NCBI RefSeq assembly: GCF_014649375.1
Contig: NZ_BMSX01000017.1
Location: 124,001 to 188,000 of the forward strand
Origin: Streptomyces aurantiogriseus
GTDB taxonomy: Bacteria > Actinomycetota > Actinomycetes > Streptomycetales > Streptomycetaceae
Reading direction: 5' to 3'
Length of the DNA stretch: 64,000 bases
A program made the position numbers and the translations under genes. How positions within the stretch are numbered: position 1 is the first letter of the stretch; every line of letters starts with the position of its first letter. This document shows positions 25,017-33,762 of this stretch, piece by piece. Under the pieces are notes generated by a model. The model had not been told where the DNA came from. It worked only from the letters and a program-made list of their open reading frames with translations, and did not search any database.

Positions 25017-25676
25017 ATGCATCGCGGTGGCGGACTGGGCGAGGGGACTGATGGTCTGGGTCCTCGTCGTGCCCGGCGGGGAAGGCACCGGCGCGACGCG
25101 GAGGCAGCGGCAGAGAGCACCGAAGCACATCAGGCACAAGGTGTACCAAGTGAGCCCGAGCGGTTCGACCAGGGAATCGATCACCAGATCGAGAACCGGA
25201 TGGACCGCCTCCGGGCGGGGAGCAGGAATGGTGGTCGGGTGGGGGTGACGTACAAGTACTTCGGCGCGCCGGACGGCGCGACCGCGGCCCGCGTCCCGAT
25301 CTCGATGCGCCCCGAGGAACTCGGCGGCGACGAGCTCGGCATGAACGGCATGTTCACCAAGATCAAGCCGGAGACGATGGCGGCGATGGTCCTCACGGGC
25401 ATCGAGGGCGTCCCGCTGCACAAGGTCCCGCCCCTGGAGCTCGTGGTCCTGCACCCCGACTACGCGGTGGTCAAGCTCCCCATGACGGTCGTGGACCCGT
25501 TGCGGGACATCGGCGAGGAGGCGGTGGGCGCGGCGGCGTTCATCTGGTCGACGGTGCCGGACCGGGGCGGGCCCCGGGATGCGTTCAATGTGTACCAGTT
25601 GCTGCACGAGTGGCAGGACTTCAGCCATCGGTTGCACGAGGCGGGGCATCAGCCGTACTGCCTGGTGTGGCCCTGA
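25017..25676 (+). CDS. Conserved hypothetical protein
   Basis: The 219-residue protein has a low-complexity Arg/Gly/Glu N-terminal third and a folded C-terminal part beginning VTYKYFGAPDGATAARVPIS. It contains MRPEELGGDELGMNGMFTKI, then EVVLHPDYAVV-like and VVDPLRDIGEEAVGAAAF segments, and ends YQLLHEWQDFSHRLHEAGHQ. ATG 25017 has GGAG six bases before it. I do not recognise a family with a known function. It stands alone, divergent from hemL. No signal peptide or membrane helix is visible. Confidence 0.7.
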   Translation: MHRGGGLGEGTDGLGPRRARRGRHRRDAEAAAESTEAHQAQGVPSEPERFDQGIDHQIENRMDRLRAGSRNGGRVGVTYKYFGAPDGATAARVPISMRPEELGGDELGMNGMFTKIKPETMAAMVLTGIEGVPLHKVPPLELVVLHPDYAVVKLPMTVVDPLRDIGEEAVGAAAFIWSTVPDRGGPRDAFNVYQLLHEWQDFSHRLHEAGHQPYCLVWP

Positions 25677-26075
25677 CCTGGTCCTGGGTTCCTGACCTGG
25701 GTTTCGTTGAGTGCGGGCGGGGCTTTCGGGCCTCGCCCTCGTCATGTGTCGGAGGGGCCCGTCAGGCGGCCTTGGACACATTGAGGGCATATGGGTTTCG
25801 GTGAGGCCACTGATGCGCCCTGCACTTCCAGTCCGCACTCGAAGTGCGCTCCTGTCCGTTGCGGTCGGCGGGTGCGGCGGGATCGGGTCAGAGCCGGCCC
25901 ACGATGCTCACGCCGGTCAGCGCCGGCAGCGCGGCCATGACGGCCAAGTGGCCCGGCGCTCATGGTGTGGACACTGGCGGCGGTCGGCTGGTCCGGGGCG
26001 CGCGGCCGCCGGTGCCGGCCATCGACGCCAGGAGTCGGATGACGGCAACGGCCACTGTTGAAAGCTCCTTGGTGA
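25677..26075. other. Gap without a recognisable gene
   Basis: About 400 bases between the gene ending at 25676 and the hydrolase. On the minus strand short pieces such as LAVMAALPALTGVSIVGRL before a stop near 25898 and AVAVIRLLASMAG near 26050 are in different frames. They could be scraps of a small membrane protein broken by a frameshift, but the match to any family is too weak to call. No strong hairpin stands out. Confidence 0.4.
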
Positions 26076-26894
26076 TCAGGACGGCAGGGTCCCGCCAACG
26101 ACCTCGCGCCAGAAGGCCTCAACCCGTGCGTTGAACACGTCCGGGGACTCCTGGAACGGCTGGTGGGCCTCCTCCGCCATGACCTCGAAGCGGGCGCCCG
26201 GGATGGCGTCGGCCACGACCCGCCCGAGCCGCGGCGGCGTGGCGATGTCCCGTTCGCCGGCCAGGACGAGGGTCGGTGCGGTGATTCCGGACAACCGGTC
26301 GAGCGTGTCGTGCCGCATGAACGGCTCCAGCTGACGCTGGAAAGCCTCGGCGGACTGCGGGTACGGGAAGGCGAGCGTTTCGTCGATGATCCGCTGCACC
26401 GTGCCGTCAGCGTGGGCGCGCGGCGTGTAGATCCACAGGAAGAACGCCTCCAGCATGGCGCGCTCGTCGGGCGCCTCCGTCACCAGCCAGTTCCAAAAGC
26501 GGGTCATGGTGGTGAAGTAGGCGTCCGCCCGGGCCCAGGTACTCATGAGGACGAGACTGCGGACGGCCTCCGGGTGACGGAGCGCCAGCTCCTGAGCGAT
26601 CGCACTGCCCCCCGAGAAGCCGACGACATGCGCCCTGTCGACCCGGAGCACCCGGAGCAGTTCTGCGGCGTCGTCGGCCATCATGGCCACGGACATGGGC
26701 CCGTCGGGCAACGGCGTCCGCCCCGCCCCTCGGTTGTCGAAGGTGATGACCCGGTACCGGTCCGACAGCCCGACGAGCTGCGCCTGCCACGCCTCGGCGG
26801 GATCGCTCAGCCCCGCGATCAGCAGGACGTCGGGCCCTTGGCCACGGCTCTCGATCCAGATGCTGGTTCCGTTGGCGTCGACGTACTCGCCCAT
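26076..26894 (-). CDS. Alpha/beta hydrolase
   Basis: The 272-residue protein has the alpha/beta-hydrolase fold: GLSDPAEAWQAQL as oxyanion loop region, TFDNRGAGRT, nucleophile Ser94 in VVGFSGGS, a helical cap, then LVLAGERDIATPP with the acid and EEAHQPFQE with the catalytic His. It looks most like 3-oxoadipate enol-lactonase or peroxidase-type members, but the substrate is unknown. ATG 26894 has GAGGT upstream; a start at 26924 is open but lacks this. It diverges from the histidine kinase gene. Confidence 0.88.
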   Translation of the reverse strand: MGEYVDANGTSIWIESRGQGPDVLLIAGLSDPAEAWQAQLVGLSDRYRVITFDNRGAGRTPLPDGPMSVAMMADDAAELLRVLRVDRAHVVGFSGGSAIAQELALRHPEAVRSLVLMSTWARADAYFTTMTRFWNWLVTEAPDERAMLEAFFLWIYTPRAHADGTVQRIIDETLAFPYPQSAEAFQRQLEPFMRHDTLDRLSGITAPTLVLAGERDIATPPRLGRVVADAIPGARFEVMAEEAHQPFQESPDVFNARVEAFWREVVGGTLPS

Positions 26895-27122
26895 GGAATA
26901 CACCTCCCGCCCCATCATCTCCACTGCCGGCCCCTTGATCGACTACCGCCGCGCCACACACACACTGAACCCTCCGGCCTTCCGCCCCCACCCGATGGGC
27001 TGCCTGGCCTGCGCGGTGCCGGTGGAACGAATCCATCGGTTCGCACGGTGCTCGCCGGTCGCCGGCGCGGATTGGACTTTCGGCAGTGTCGGACGGCTGC
27101 TGATGTCCGTACCGTCTCCTCC

Positions 27123-28577
27123 GTGGACAGCACGATGTTCAACGGCAGGACTGCGACCGGGACCGCTGCTGTGCGGCGGGCACTTGAGCCGGGGACCTTT
27201 CTGACGGCGGCTGCCGTGGTGGCTGCCGGGCTGAGCATGGTGAACCTGTGGTGGGCTGTCCCCACTGCCGTCGCCGCGTTCCTGGCTGGACGGCGGCCTG
27301 GACGGACGGCGCCGACAGCGCTCGCTCTGGTCGCGATTCCCGCGGCCGGCGTGGTGGCGTTGTCCGTCGCGCCTGCCTGGCTCCCGCTGGCCGGCCGGTT
27401 TGTGACAGTGGTGGTGGTCGCCACGATGCTTCCCTGGTTCGCGGGCCGGTTCTGGTGCCAGTATCAGCAGCTCGTGCGGGCCGGGTGGGAGCGTGCGGAG
27501 CAACTGCACCGTGAACAGCAGCTGATCGCTGATCAAGCCCGGCTGCGCGAGCGGGCACGTATTGCCCAGGACATGCATGACGTACTCGGCCATGACCTCA
27601 GCCTGATTGCCCTGTCGGCCGGCGCTCTGAAACTGGCGCCGGGCCTTGAAGAACACCATCGAACGGTCGCGGGCGACATCAGGGCCAGGGCGGCGGCCGC
27701 GGTGGAGCACCTCGGCGAGGTGATCGGTGTCCTGCGTGAGGAGACCGACGACACGCCGACGGATCCCAACGGCTCGAGCCTCTTGGATCTGACCTCCGGG
27801 GCTTGCGCGTCCGGTCTTGCGGTGGAGTTGCGCATGGACGGCGAGGCGGATGACCTGCCGCTGGTGGTCAGGCGGGCGGCTCACCGGGTGGTGCAGGAAG
27901 CACTGACCAACGTCGCCAAGCACGCACCCGGCGCGGGCGCGACTGTCCACGTGACGCACACGGCAACAGAAACAAGGGTCGTGGTGGAGAACGGCCCGCC
28001 ATCGTCCGCGGCCACCCCGCAGCCCTGGCACCACGGTGGGAGGCGTGGCCTCATCGGTCTCGAAGAACGTGTGCGGTTGGCCGGCGGTTCGTTCGACCAC
28101 GGGCCGCGCGACGGAGGCTACGCAGTCGTCGCGCGGATCCCGCACACATCTTCGTCCCCGCCACCGCCCCTCGCGCCCGCGGCCTCTCGGACCGGTCGCG
28201 AGTTGCCGCAGGAGCATCGTCGCGCTCGGCGCCGCGTCGGCAGGGCCTTGGTTGCCGCGGTCATGGTGCCCCTGGTGACGGGAGCGTTGCTGAGCGGCGT
28301 ACTCATGGGGTGGGAAATCCTGTCGGCGTCGCAGTCGGTCCTGGACCCGGGCGACTATGCCCGCCTGCGGCTGGGGCAAGATCGTTCCGAGGTGGAGCGT
28401 GTCCTGCCGGACCGGCAGACGAACCACCGACCGCTGACTGCCGAGCCGACAGGAGACGGCATAACGTGCGAGTACTACGCGATGACGGCCGACCGGTTCG
28501 ACGACCGGTCCGGCGACGCCTACCGGCTCTGCTTCCGAAAGGACACCCTGGTGTCCCTGGACACGCTCACCCCGTGA
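27123..28577 (+). CDS. NarL-type sensor histidine kinase with C-terminal membrane and SmpA-like extension
   Basis: The 484-residue protein has two to four N-terminal helices (about 25-105), a HisKA_3 dimerisation helix with phospho-acceptor His152 in AQDMHDVLGHDLSLIALS, and a HATPase domain (VVQEALTNVAKHAPGA, then GRRGLIGLEERVRLAGGS). Unusually, after the kinase come a basic linker, another helix (about 372-395, ALVAAVMVPLVTGALLSG) and about 80 outer residues with YARLRLGQDRSEVERVLPD, like the SmpA/BamE fold. GTG 27123 is used; ATG 27135 is equally possible, and neither has a strong ribosome site. It pairs with the response regulator eight bases downstream. Confidence 0.85.
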   Translation: MDSTMFNGRTATGTAAVRRALEPGTFLTAAAVVAAGLSMVNLWWAVPTAVAAFLAGRRPGRTAPTALALVAIPAAGVVALSVAPAWLPLAGRFVTVVVVATMLPWFAGRFWCQYQQLVRAGWERAEQLHREQQLIADQARLRERARIAQDMHDVLGHDLSLIALSAGALKLAPGLEEHHRTVAGDIRARAAAAVEHLGEVIGVLREETDDTPTDPNGSSLLDLTSGACASGLAVELRMDGEADDLPLVVRRAAHRVVQEALTNVAKHAPGAGATVHVTHTATETRVVVENGPPSSAATPQPWHHGGRRGLIGLEERVRLAGGSFDHGPRDGGYAVVARIPHTSSSPPPPLAPAASRTGRELPQEHRRARRRVGRALVAAVMVPLVTGALLSGVLMGWEILSASQSVLDPGDYARLRLGQDRSEVERVLPDRQTNHRPLTAEPTGDGITCEYYAMTADRFDDRSGDAYRLCFRKDTLVSLDTLTP

Positions 28578-28584
28578 GCGTTCG

Positions 28585-29265
28585 ATGATCCGGGTGCTGA
28601 TCGCCGACGACGAGCCGATGATCCGGGCGGGGGTGCGCGCCGTTCTTGCCACGGATCCCGGCATCGAAGTCGTCGCCGAGGCCGTGGACGGGCGCGACGC
28701 CGTGGAACTGGTCCGGCGCCACCGCCCAGCGGTGGCCGTACTCGACATCCGCATGCCCGGAATCAACGGCATCGAGGCGGCGGCGGAGATCCGCGGCACC
28801 GTGCCGACCACGCGTGTCATCATGCTGACGACGTTCGGTGAGGACGACTACATCCTGCAGGCACTCGGCGGTGGTGCGGCAGGCTTCCTGATCAAGTCGG
28901 GCGAGCCCGAGGAACTGATCACCGGAGTCCGTGCGGTGGCCGAAGGCGCCGCCTACCTGTCACCGAAAGTCGCGGCCCGTGTCGTCGCGCACCTCGCCGC
29001 GACGGGTGCGGGCACCCTGGCCGGTCGGCGCTCCGCCGCCCGTGACCGGGTCGCCGCCCTCACGGCCCGGGAACAGGAGGTACTGGCCTTTCTCGGGGGC
29101 GGCCTGTCCAACGGACAGATCGCCCGGCGGCTGCGTGTGGTGGAGGGAACGGTCAAAGCCCACGTGAGTTCCATCCTGGCCAGGCTGGGCGTGGACAACC
29201 GGGCTGCTGCCGCGGTCGTGGCTCACGAGGCCGGGGTCGTTCCTCCGCAAACTCCCCAGCCGTGA
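28585..29265 (+). CDS. NarL/LuxR family response regulator
   Basis: The 226-residue regulator has a receiver domain with DD at 8-9, phosphorylated Asp54 in AVLDIRMPGINGIEA and Lys at LIKSG, then a LuxR helix-turn-helix (LTAREQEVLAFLGGGLSNGQ followed by IARRLRVVEGTVKAHVSSIL). It is coupled to the sensor kinase upstream and should bind DNA when phosphorylated. Targets are unknown. The C-terminal 100 codons are also open on the other strand as the tail of the PAP2 gene, an overlap of 306 bases. Confidence 0.92.
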   Translation: MIRVLIADDEPMIRAGVRAVLATDPGIEVVAEAVDGRDAVELVRRHRPAVAVLDIRMPGINGIEAAAEIRGTVPTTRVIMLTTFGEDDYILQALGGGAAGFLIKSGEPEELITGVRAVAEGAAYLSPKVAARVVAHLAATGAGTLAGRRSAARDRVAALTAREQEVLAFLGGGLSNGQIARRLRVVEGTVKAHVSSILARLGVDNRAAAAVVAHEAGVVPPQTPQP

Positions 29266-29946
29266 TACCGCCCGCTGAGCAAGCGGCATGAAGGCGAGCA
29301 GCACGGCTGCCACCACGGCGCCGCCGAGCATCGCGCCGGCGAGCACATCGTGCGGGTAATGGACCCCCACCAGGACGCGCAGTAGCGCGGCGGAAGCGGC
29401 CAGCGGCAACGTGACTGCGGCGAGGCGACGCCACAGCACGGCCAGGCCGACTGCCAACCCGGCTGCCAGAGTGGCGTGGTTGCTCGGGAACGACCAGTCC
29501 CCTGCTCCGGGGCATTCCGCGACAAGGTCGGCCCCTGTGCGTAACGCACGGCACGGCCGCTCCTCGTCCACCACCAGCTTCACCGCTTCGCTCACTGCAT
29601 AGGCCGCGACGGTGCCGAGGCCGGTCACCACGGATCCGGCGACCCCTCGTGCGTCTTTGCGACGGACTGCCGTCCACCCCATCCAGACCAGCACCATTCC
29701 GAGGACCACAAGACTGCCCTCGGTGGCCACTTCCAGGAGGGGGCCCAGCCACGACGGTGCATCCGCCACCGTCCCGGTCAGCGAACGGTACGCGGACGCC
29801 GAAGCCCCGCCAGTGACCTTGACCGCACCGGCCTCACCGAGCCCACCCGGGGAGAGCCAGGCGACCGCTCCCGCACCCACGCCCAGGACACCCAACGCAC
29901 CGAGCAGCCGACCGGCCCGGATCTTCTCTCGTGGTTCTCGTTCCAT
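28960..29946 (-). CDS. PAP2-family phosphatase with antisense C-terminal tail
   Basis: The core (about residues 1-225) is a type-2 phosphatidic-acid phosphatase with membrane helices and all three motifs: K-x6-RP as KLVVDEERPCRAL, SFPSNHATL, and LRVLVGVHYPHD. It would remove phosphate from lipid phosphates or undecaprenyl diphosphate on the outer face. No stop follows the core. The frame runs another 100 codons antisense through the response regulator gene, giving a Gly/Arg-rich tail without fold signals. ATG 29946 is preferred. Total 328 residues against about 220 for the family core. Confidence 0.85.
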   Translation of the reverse strand: MEREPREKIRAGRLLGALGVLGVGAGAVAWLSPGGLGEAGAVKVTGGASASAYRSLTGTVADAPSWLGPLLEVATEGSLVVLGMVLVWMGWTAVRRKDARGVAGSVVTGLGTVAAYAVSEAVKLVVDEERPCRALRTGADLVAECPGAGDWSFPSNHATLAAGLAVGLAVLWRRLAAVTLPLAASAALLRVLVGVHYPHDVLAGAMLGGAVVAAVLLAFMPLAQRAVSRLGSLRRNDPGLVSHDRGSSPVVHAQPGQDGTHVGFDRSLHHTQPPGDLSVGQAAPEKGQYLLFPGREGGDPVTGGGAPTGQGARTRRGEVRDDTGRDFR

Positions 29947-30067
29947 GAGGCCCGAACGTAGAAGCGGGAACAGTCGAGAACCCGAGCCGAACGACAACCT
30001 CGGACCTTGACGATGGTCAGGGTTGACGGCTGCGGGCGCCTTCGGCCCGCGTCACGAACTGCCGATC

Positions 30068-30775
30068 TCAGTCGAGGGCGTGGCGCAGATAGGCCTGCGG
30101 GTCGGCGAGGTAGCGGCGCCAGTGGTCGACCATCGCGAGATCGTGCCAGGCCACCCGGCGCATGCCATGGTCGCCGACCTCGACGATGTCGGCGCCCGGC
30201 AGGGCGGTCAGCAGGGGTGAGTGGGTGGCGCAGACGACCTGGCCGCCGTTCTGCGCCAACTGGTGGAGATGGCCGATCAGTTCGAGGCAGGAGGAGAACG
30301 ACAGCGCCGCCTCCGGCTCGTCCATCACATACAGCCCGGCCCGCAGGAACTTGCCCCGGAAGGCCGCGAGAAAGCCCTCGCCATGGCTGACCGAGTCAGG
30401 TGCGAAACCTTCCCTCTCCAGCGCGTCCACTGCCGTCTCGGCGCGGAGGAAGAATCCCTTGCGGGCGGACCAGGAGCGGAGCATGTGCCGTCCGCGTGGT
30501 GCCGCGTCGAAGCGGATGCGCTCACCCAGTACGGACTTGGCGCGGTGGCCGGCGTAGCGCCAGTCGTGCGAGCCGCCCCAGGAGTCCAGGCCGAAGCCCT
30601 CGGCGAGCGCCTCCACCAGCGTCGACTTTCCCGAGCCGTTCTCACCGACGACGAAGGTCACCGGTGCGGTGAAGCACAGGCCGTTCGCCAGGAGTTCGCG
30701 CACACAGGGGACCGACCAGGGCCACTCCGCCTCTCCGTACGAAGGCACGTGTGCGTACGCGCGTTCGATGATCAC
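30068..30775 (-). CDS. AAA/ABC-type ATPase, stand-alone
   Basis: The 235-residue soluble ATPase has Walker A GENGSGKST, an ABC-like signature DSVSHGEGFLAAF, Walker B LYVMDEPEAALS and an H-loop CATHSPLLTALPGADI. It thus has the head of the ABC/SMC/OLD class without coiled coil, nuclease or membrane partner. Such single-domain ATPases are annotated simply as AAA family ATPase. It lies between the PAP2 and YceI genes, all on the minus strand but with gaps of 100 bases or more, so a shared operon is unlikely. The partner or effector is unknown. Confidence 0.88.
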   Translation of the reverse strand: MIIERAYAHVPSYGEAEWPWSVPCVRELLANGLCFTAPVTFVVGENGSGKSTLVEALAEGFGLDSWGGSHDWRYAGHRAKSVLGERIRFDAAPRGRHMLRSWSARKGFFLRAETAVDALEREGFAPDSVSHGEGFLAAFRGKFLRAGLYVMDEPEAALSFSSCLELIGHLHQLAQNGGQVVCATHSPLLTALPGADIVEVGDHGMRRVAWHDLAMVDHWRRYLADPQAYLRHALD

Positions 30776-30876
30776 GCGTCGAGTCTCCCACGGGGGAGCG
30801 TCGGGCTCGCGAAGGTGCCCGGTTGCGAACCAGCTCCGGGTGTGGTGCTCCGTGCAGCGCCAGGGACGGGTGCCGG

Positions 30877-31416
30877 TCAGGACTGCCGGATCGCGGCGAT
30901 GTCGAACTGCAGCGTCACCTTCTCGCCGACCAGGCCCCCGCCCCCGCTGACGCCCCAGTCCTTGCGGTTGATGGTCGCCTTGCCCGCGAAGCCCACCCGG
31001 ACGGTACCCCGCGGATCGTTCCCGGCGCCGGTCAGCTCGAAGTCCACGGTGACCGGCCTGGTCACACCGCGGACGGTCAGATCACCGGTGACCTTGAAGC
31101 AGGTCTCGTCGACCTGCTCCACCCGGGTCGAGGTGAAGGTGATGGCCGGGTGGCCGTCCGTGTCCAGGAAGTCGTTGCCGCGCAGGTGGTCGTCGCGCTT
31201 CGGGTTACGGGTCTGGACGCTCTTCGTCCGGATCGTGAGCCGGGCGGTGGACTTCGACGGGGCGTCGCCGTCCAGGTGCGCGCTGCCCTCGAACTCGTCG
31301 AACTGCCCACGCACCTTGGTGATCATCGCGGCCCGGGCGGCGAAGCCGATGCGCGTGTGGGCCGTGTCGAGGACGTAGTCGCCGGTCAGTTCGCCGAGCT
31401 GGGTCGTGGTCGTCAT
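30877..31416 (-). CDS. YceI family protein
   Basis: The 179-residue protein is a YceI lipocalin-like barrel, which binds isoprenoid or other lipids. The family pattern is clear: GDYVLDTAHTRIGFAARAAM at the start, KRDDHLRGNDFLDTDGHPAI in the middle, GDLTVRGVTRPV and WGVSGGGGLVGEKVTLQFDI near the end. It has no signal peptide, so it is cytosolic like many actinobacterial members. It diverges from the ECF41 sigma gene with 188 bases between starts, which may place both under shared control. Confidence 0.92.
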   Translation of the reverse strand: MTTTTQLGELTGDYVLDTAHTRIGFAARAAMITKVRGQFDEFEGSAHLDGDAPSKSTARLTIRTKSVQTRNPKRDDHLRGNDFLDTDGHPAITFTSTRVEQVDETCFKVTGDLTVRGVTRPVTVDFELTGAGNDPRGTVRVGFAGKATINRKDWGVSGGGGLVGEKVTLQFDIAAIRQS

Positions 31417-31603
31417 GCTTGGTCACTCCTGGAAGGGAAGAAGCACGTGGATGCGGGCCGTCGCGGCCTGCGGGATGGTGTCGGTCTCAGCAGTACGACG
31501 ACACAGCCCCTCGGAATGTGAGGCGGTGCCGCGACCTCACATTTCGGTGCGCTGTCTCGTCGAACCGGTGAAGGCAGATGCGACCGAGGGAGTCGTCGAC
31601 ACC

Positions 31604-32542
31604 ATGACCACCCCGTCCGGGCCGGGAGACGGCCGACTGGATCCGGGCCTGAGCGCGATCATGAGCGAGCGGCGTCAGCTGATCAATCTCGCGTACCGGC
31701 TCCTCGGCTCGCTGGCCGAAGCAGAGGATGTCGTCCAGGAGACCTACGCCCGCTGGTACGCCATGTCCCCACAGCAGCGGGAAGGCATCGAATCCCCCGG
31801 TGGCTGGCTGACGACCGTCGCCAGCCGCATCTGCCTCGACCTGCTCGGCTCGGCACGGGCCAGGCGGGAGCACTACGTGGGTGAATGGATTCCCGAGCCG
31901 CTGCCCGACGGTACGGAGTGGATCAGTGGGCGGTGGGGCGGCGGCGCCACGGTCGACCCGGCCGACCGGGTCACCCTCGACGAGTCGGTCAACATGGCCT
32001 TTCTCGTCGTGCTCGAATCGATGACCCCGGCCGAGCGCGTGGCGTTCATCCTGCACGACGTCTTCCGCTACTCCTTCGCCGAAGTGGCCGAGATCGTCGG
32101 CCGTACGCCGGCGGCGTGTCGCCAGCTGGCCTCGTCGGCGCGCCGTCGCATGCGCGCGTCGCAGGCTCCCGCGACCCCGGCAGCCCGGCGCGCCGACATC
32201 GTCAGAGCCTTCAGGCAGGCATGGGAAGCGAAGGACATCGACGCCCTCATCGGCCTGCTGGCCCCCGACGCCACGGCGACCGGCGACGGTGGCGGACTAG
32301 TCCCGGCCTCGCTCCACCCGGTCGAAGGCGCCGAGCAGATCGCGCGCTTCCTCGCCGAACGGGCCGAGGCGGTACCCGACGTGACGATCCTGGAATGCAC
32401 GGTCAACGGTCAGCCTGGCCTCGTGGCTCAGATGGGCGGCGTCCCCGTGTCAGTGCTGGCGTTCGACGTCGCAGACGACCGGATCACGCGCATCTGGGCA
32501 GTACTCAACCCCGACAAGCTCCGGCCCTGGACGGCGGGCTGA
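31604..32542 (+). CDS. ECF41-type sigma factor (SigJ-like) with SnoaL-like domain
   Basis: The 312-residue protein has sigma region 2 (RRQLINLAYRLLGSLAEAED then VVQETYARWY), a WIPEPLPD linker, region 4 (MTPAERVAFILHDVFRYSFA then EVAEIVGRTPAACRQLASSA) and a C-terminal SnoaL-like domain. The ECF41 hallmark DGGG is present as TGDGGGLVPA. In this group the C-terminal domain replaces an anti-sigma and tunes activity. ATG 31604 is chosen from the family start; the open frame upstream is antisense to the YceI promoter region. No typical carboxymuconolactone-decarboxylase partner gene follows directly. Confidence 0.92.
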   Translation: MTTPSGPGDGRLDPGLSAIMSERRQLINLAYRLLGSLAEAEDVVQETYARWYAMSPQQREGIESPGGWLTTVASRICLDLLGSARARREHYVGEWIPEPLPDGTEWISGRWGGGATVDPADRVTLDESVNMAFLVVLESMTPAERVAFILHDVFRYSFAEVAEIVGRTPAACRQLASSARRRMRASQAPATPAARRADIVRAFRQAWEAKDIDALIGLLAPDATATGDGGGLVPASLHPVEGAEQIARFLAERAEAVPDVTILECTVNGQPGLVAQMGGVPVSVLAFDVADDRITRIWAVLNPDKLRPWTAG

Positions 32543-32832
32543 CACGCGCCTGCGCACCAATCGGGTCCGCAGGGCGAGTTCTCTCCTGCTCCGTGCAGGT
32601 ACGGACCGCTGTCGATTACTGGGGGCGCCGGTCAACGGGTCCGTGGGAATCGCGGTGTGTCGTACGGCGCGATCGTCCAGGCTCCAGCCGCGTCAAGGTC
32701 AAGACGGCCCAGTCCGACCAGGCGTTCGCCGCCGCGGGCCTGGTCCGCGACGTCGCGTACGAGGCGGGCGTCGTCGAGCTGACCAGCCGGCGCCGCCGGT
32801 CAAGTCGTCCCTGACCCGGGGTTTCGCTGCGA
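32543..32832. other. Gap between ECF41 sigma gene and F420-type oxidoreductase
   Basis: About 290 bases. A plus-strand frame near 32690-32810 reads VKTAQSDQAFAAAGLVRDVA and ends in an Arg-rich run before a stop. It might be a scrap of a gene, but no start, ribosome site or family match supports it. Nothing else is seen. Confidence 0.4.
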
Positions 32833-33708
32833 CTAGGCCGACGTACTGATGAGCTCGTCAGTGACCCGTCGTGCGACGTCGGCGGGGTAGGGCGCCGGCA
32901 GTCCGAGGACGATGTGCCGGAAGCCGGCGTCGAGCGCCTCGGCGATCGCGTCGCGGGTGACGCCGGGCCGGTCGTAGGAGACGGGCAGGTGGATCGAGCG
33001 GGTGATCGAGGCGGGGTCGCGGCCGATCTCGGCGCAGTAGCGGTCCAGCAGCGCGCTGCGGCGGACGACGTCGCCGATGTCGCCGCCCGGGATGTTCCAC
33101 AGGTCGGCGTGCTCGGCGACCACGCGCAGCGTCGCGGACGAGCGTCCGCCGATGAGGATCGGCGGATGGGGGCGCTGGACGGGCTTGGGGTTGCCGAACG
33201 CTCCGGTGAGGTGGTGGTAGGTGCCGTGGAAGTCGAACGGTTTCTCCTCGGTCCACAACCGCCGGATCACCGTGCACGCTTCGGCGAGGCTTCCCACGGC
33301 GTGGGCGGTGTCGTGGAAGGGCAGGCCGTGTGCCGCGTACTCACGGTGGGCCTGGGGAGGGCTGGGCCGTGAGCCGACGCCGATGCCGAAGTCGAGCCGT
33401 CCGCCGGAGACGATGTCGACGGTCGTGGCGATCTTGGCCAGCATCGCGGGCGGCCGGAACCGGTTGCTGGTCACCATGACGCCGAGCCGCAGTCGCCGGG
33501 TCTGGGCGGCCAGGGCGGAGAGCAGGGTCCACCCTTCGTGGACGGGCCCGTCCGGGTCGCCGCCGATCGGCATGAGGTGATCGAACAGCCAGGCGTGCTC
33601 GATCTGCGGGATCGCGTCCGCCTCGCGCCAGACCCGTAAGACGTCGTGGTAGTCGACCTGCATGGGGGCGGTCATGATCCCGAAGCGGGGCGGGGGGCTG
33701 TGGGGCAT
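32833..33708 (-). CDS. LLM-class F420-dependent oxidoreductase
   Basis: The 291-residue protein is a luciferase-like TIM barrel of the F420-dependent type. It starts RFGIMTAPMQVDYHDVLRVW, contains HAWLFDHLMPIGGDPDGP, TRRLRLGVMVTSNRFRPPAM and VSGGRLDFGIGVG, and ends with the phosphate-binding PPILIGGRSSATLRVVAEHA. The substrate is unknown. It is followed on the same strand by nothing close and preceded by the aldo/keto reductase 54 bases upstream, so the two are probably one transcript controlled from the TetR operator region. Confidence 0.9.
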   Translation of the reverse strand: MPHSPPPRFGIMTAPMQVDYHDVLRVWREADAIPQIEHAWLFDHLMPIGGDPDGPVHEGWTLLSALAAQTRRLRLGVMVTSNRFRPPAMLAKIATTVDIVSGGRLDFGIGVGSRPSPPQAHREYAAHGLPFHDTAHAVGSLAEACTVIRRLWTEEKPFDFHGTYHHLTGAFGNPKPVQRPHPPILIGGRSSATLRVVAEHADLWNIPGGDIGDVVRRSALLDRYCAEIGRDPASITRSIHLPVSYDRPGVTRDAIAEALDAGFRHIVLGLPAPYPADVARRVTDELISTSA

Positions 33709-33762
33709 GGAGCCGTTGGTCCTTTCGACGAGTTCGGTGAGGGGAGGCTCTCTCCCGGACGG

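Noticed and set aside
25677..26075. Frameshifted small membrane protein gene on the minus strand
   Set aside because: Two short hydrophobic peptides in different frames are too weak a basis; kept only as an unassigned gap.
30068..30775. OLD-family nuclease or Gabija-like defence ATPase
   Set aside because: The protein is only the ATPase head (235 residues); there is no TOPRIM domain or partner helicase gene next to it.
32643..32849. A 68-codon plus-strand frame after the ECF41 gene
   Set aside because: Arg-rich, no ribosome site, no family resemblance; overlaps the end of the oxidoreductase gene.
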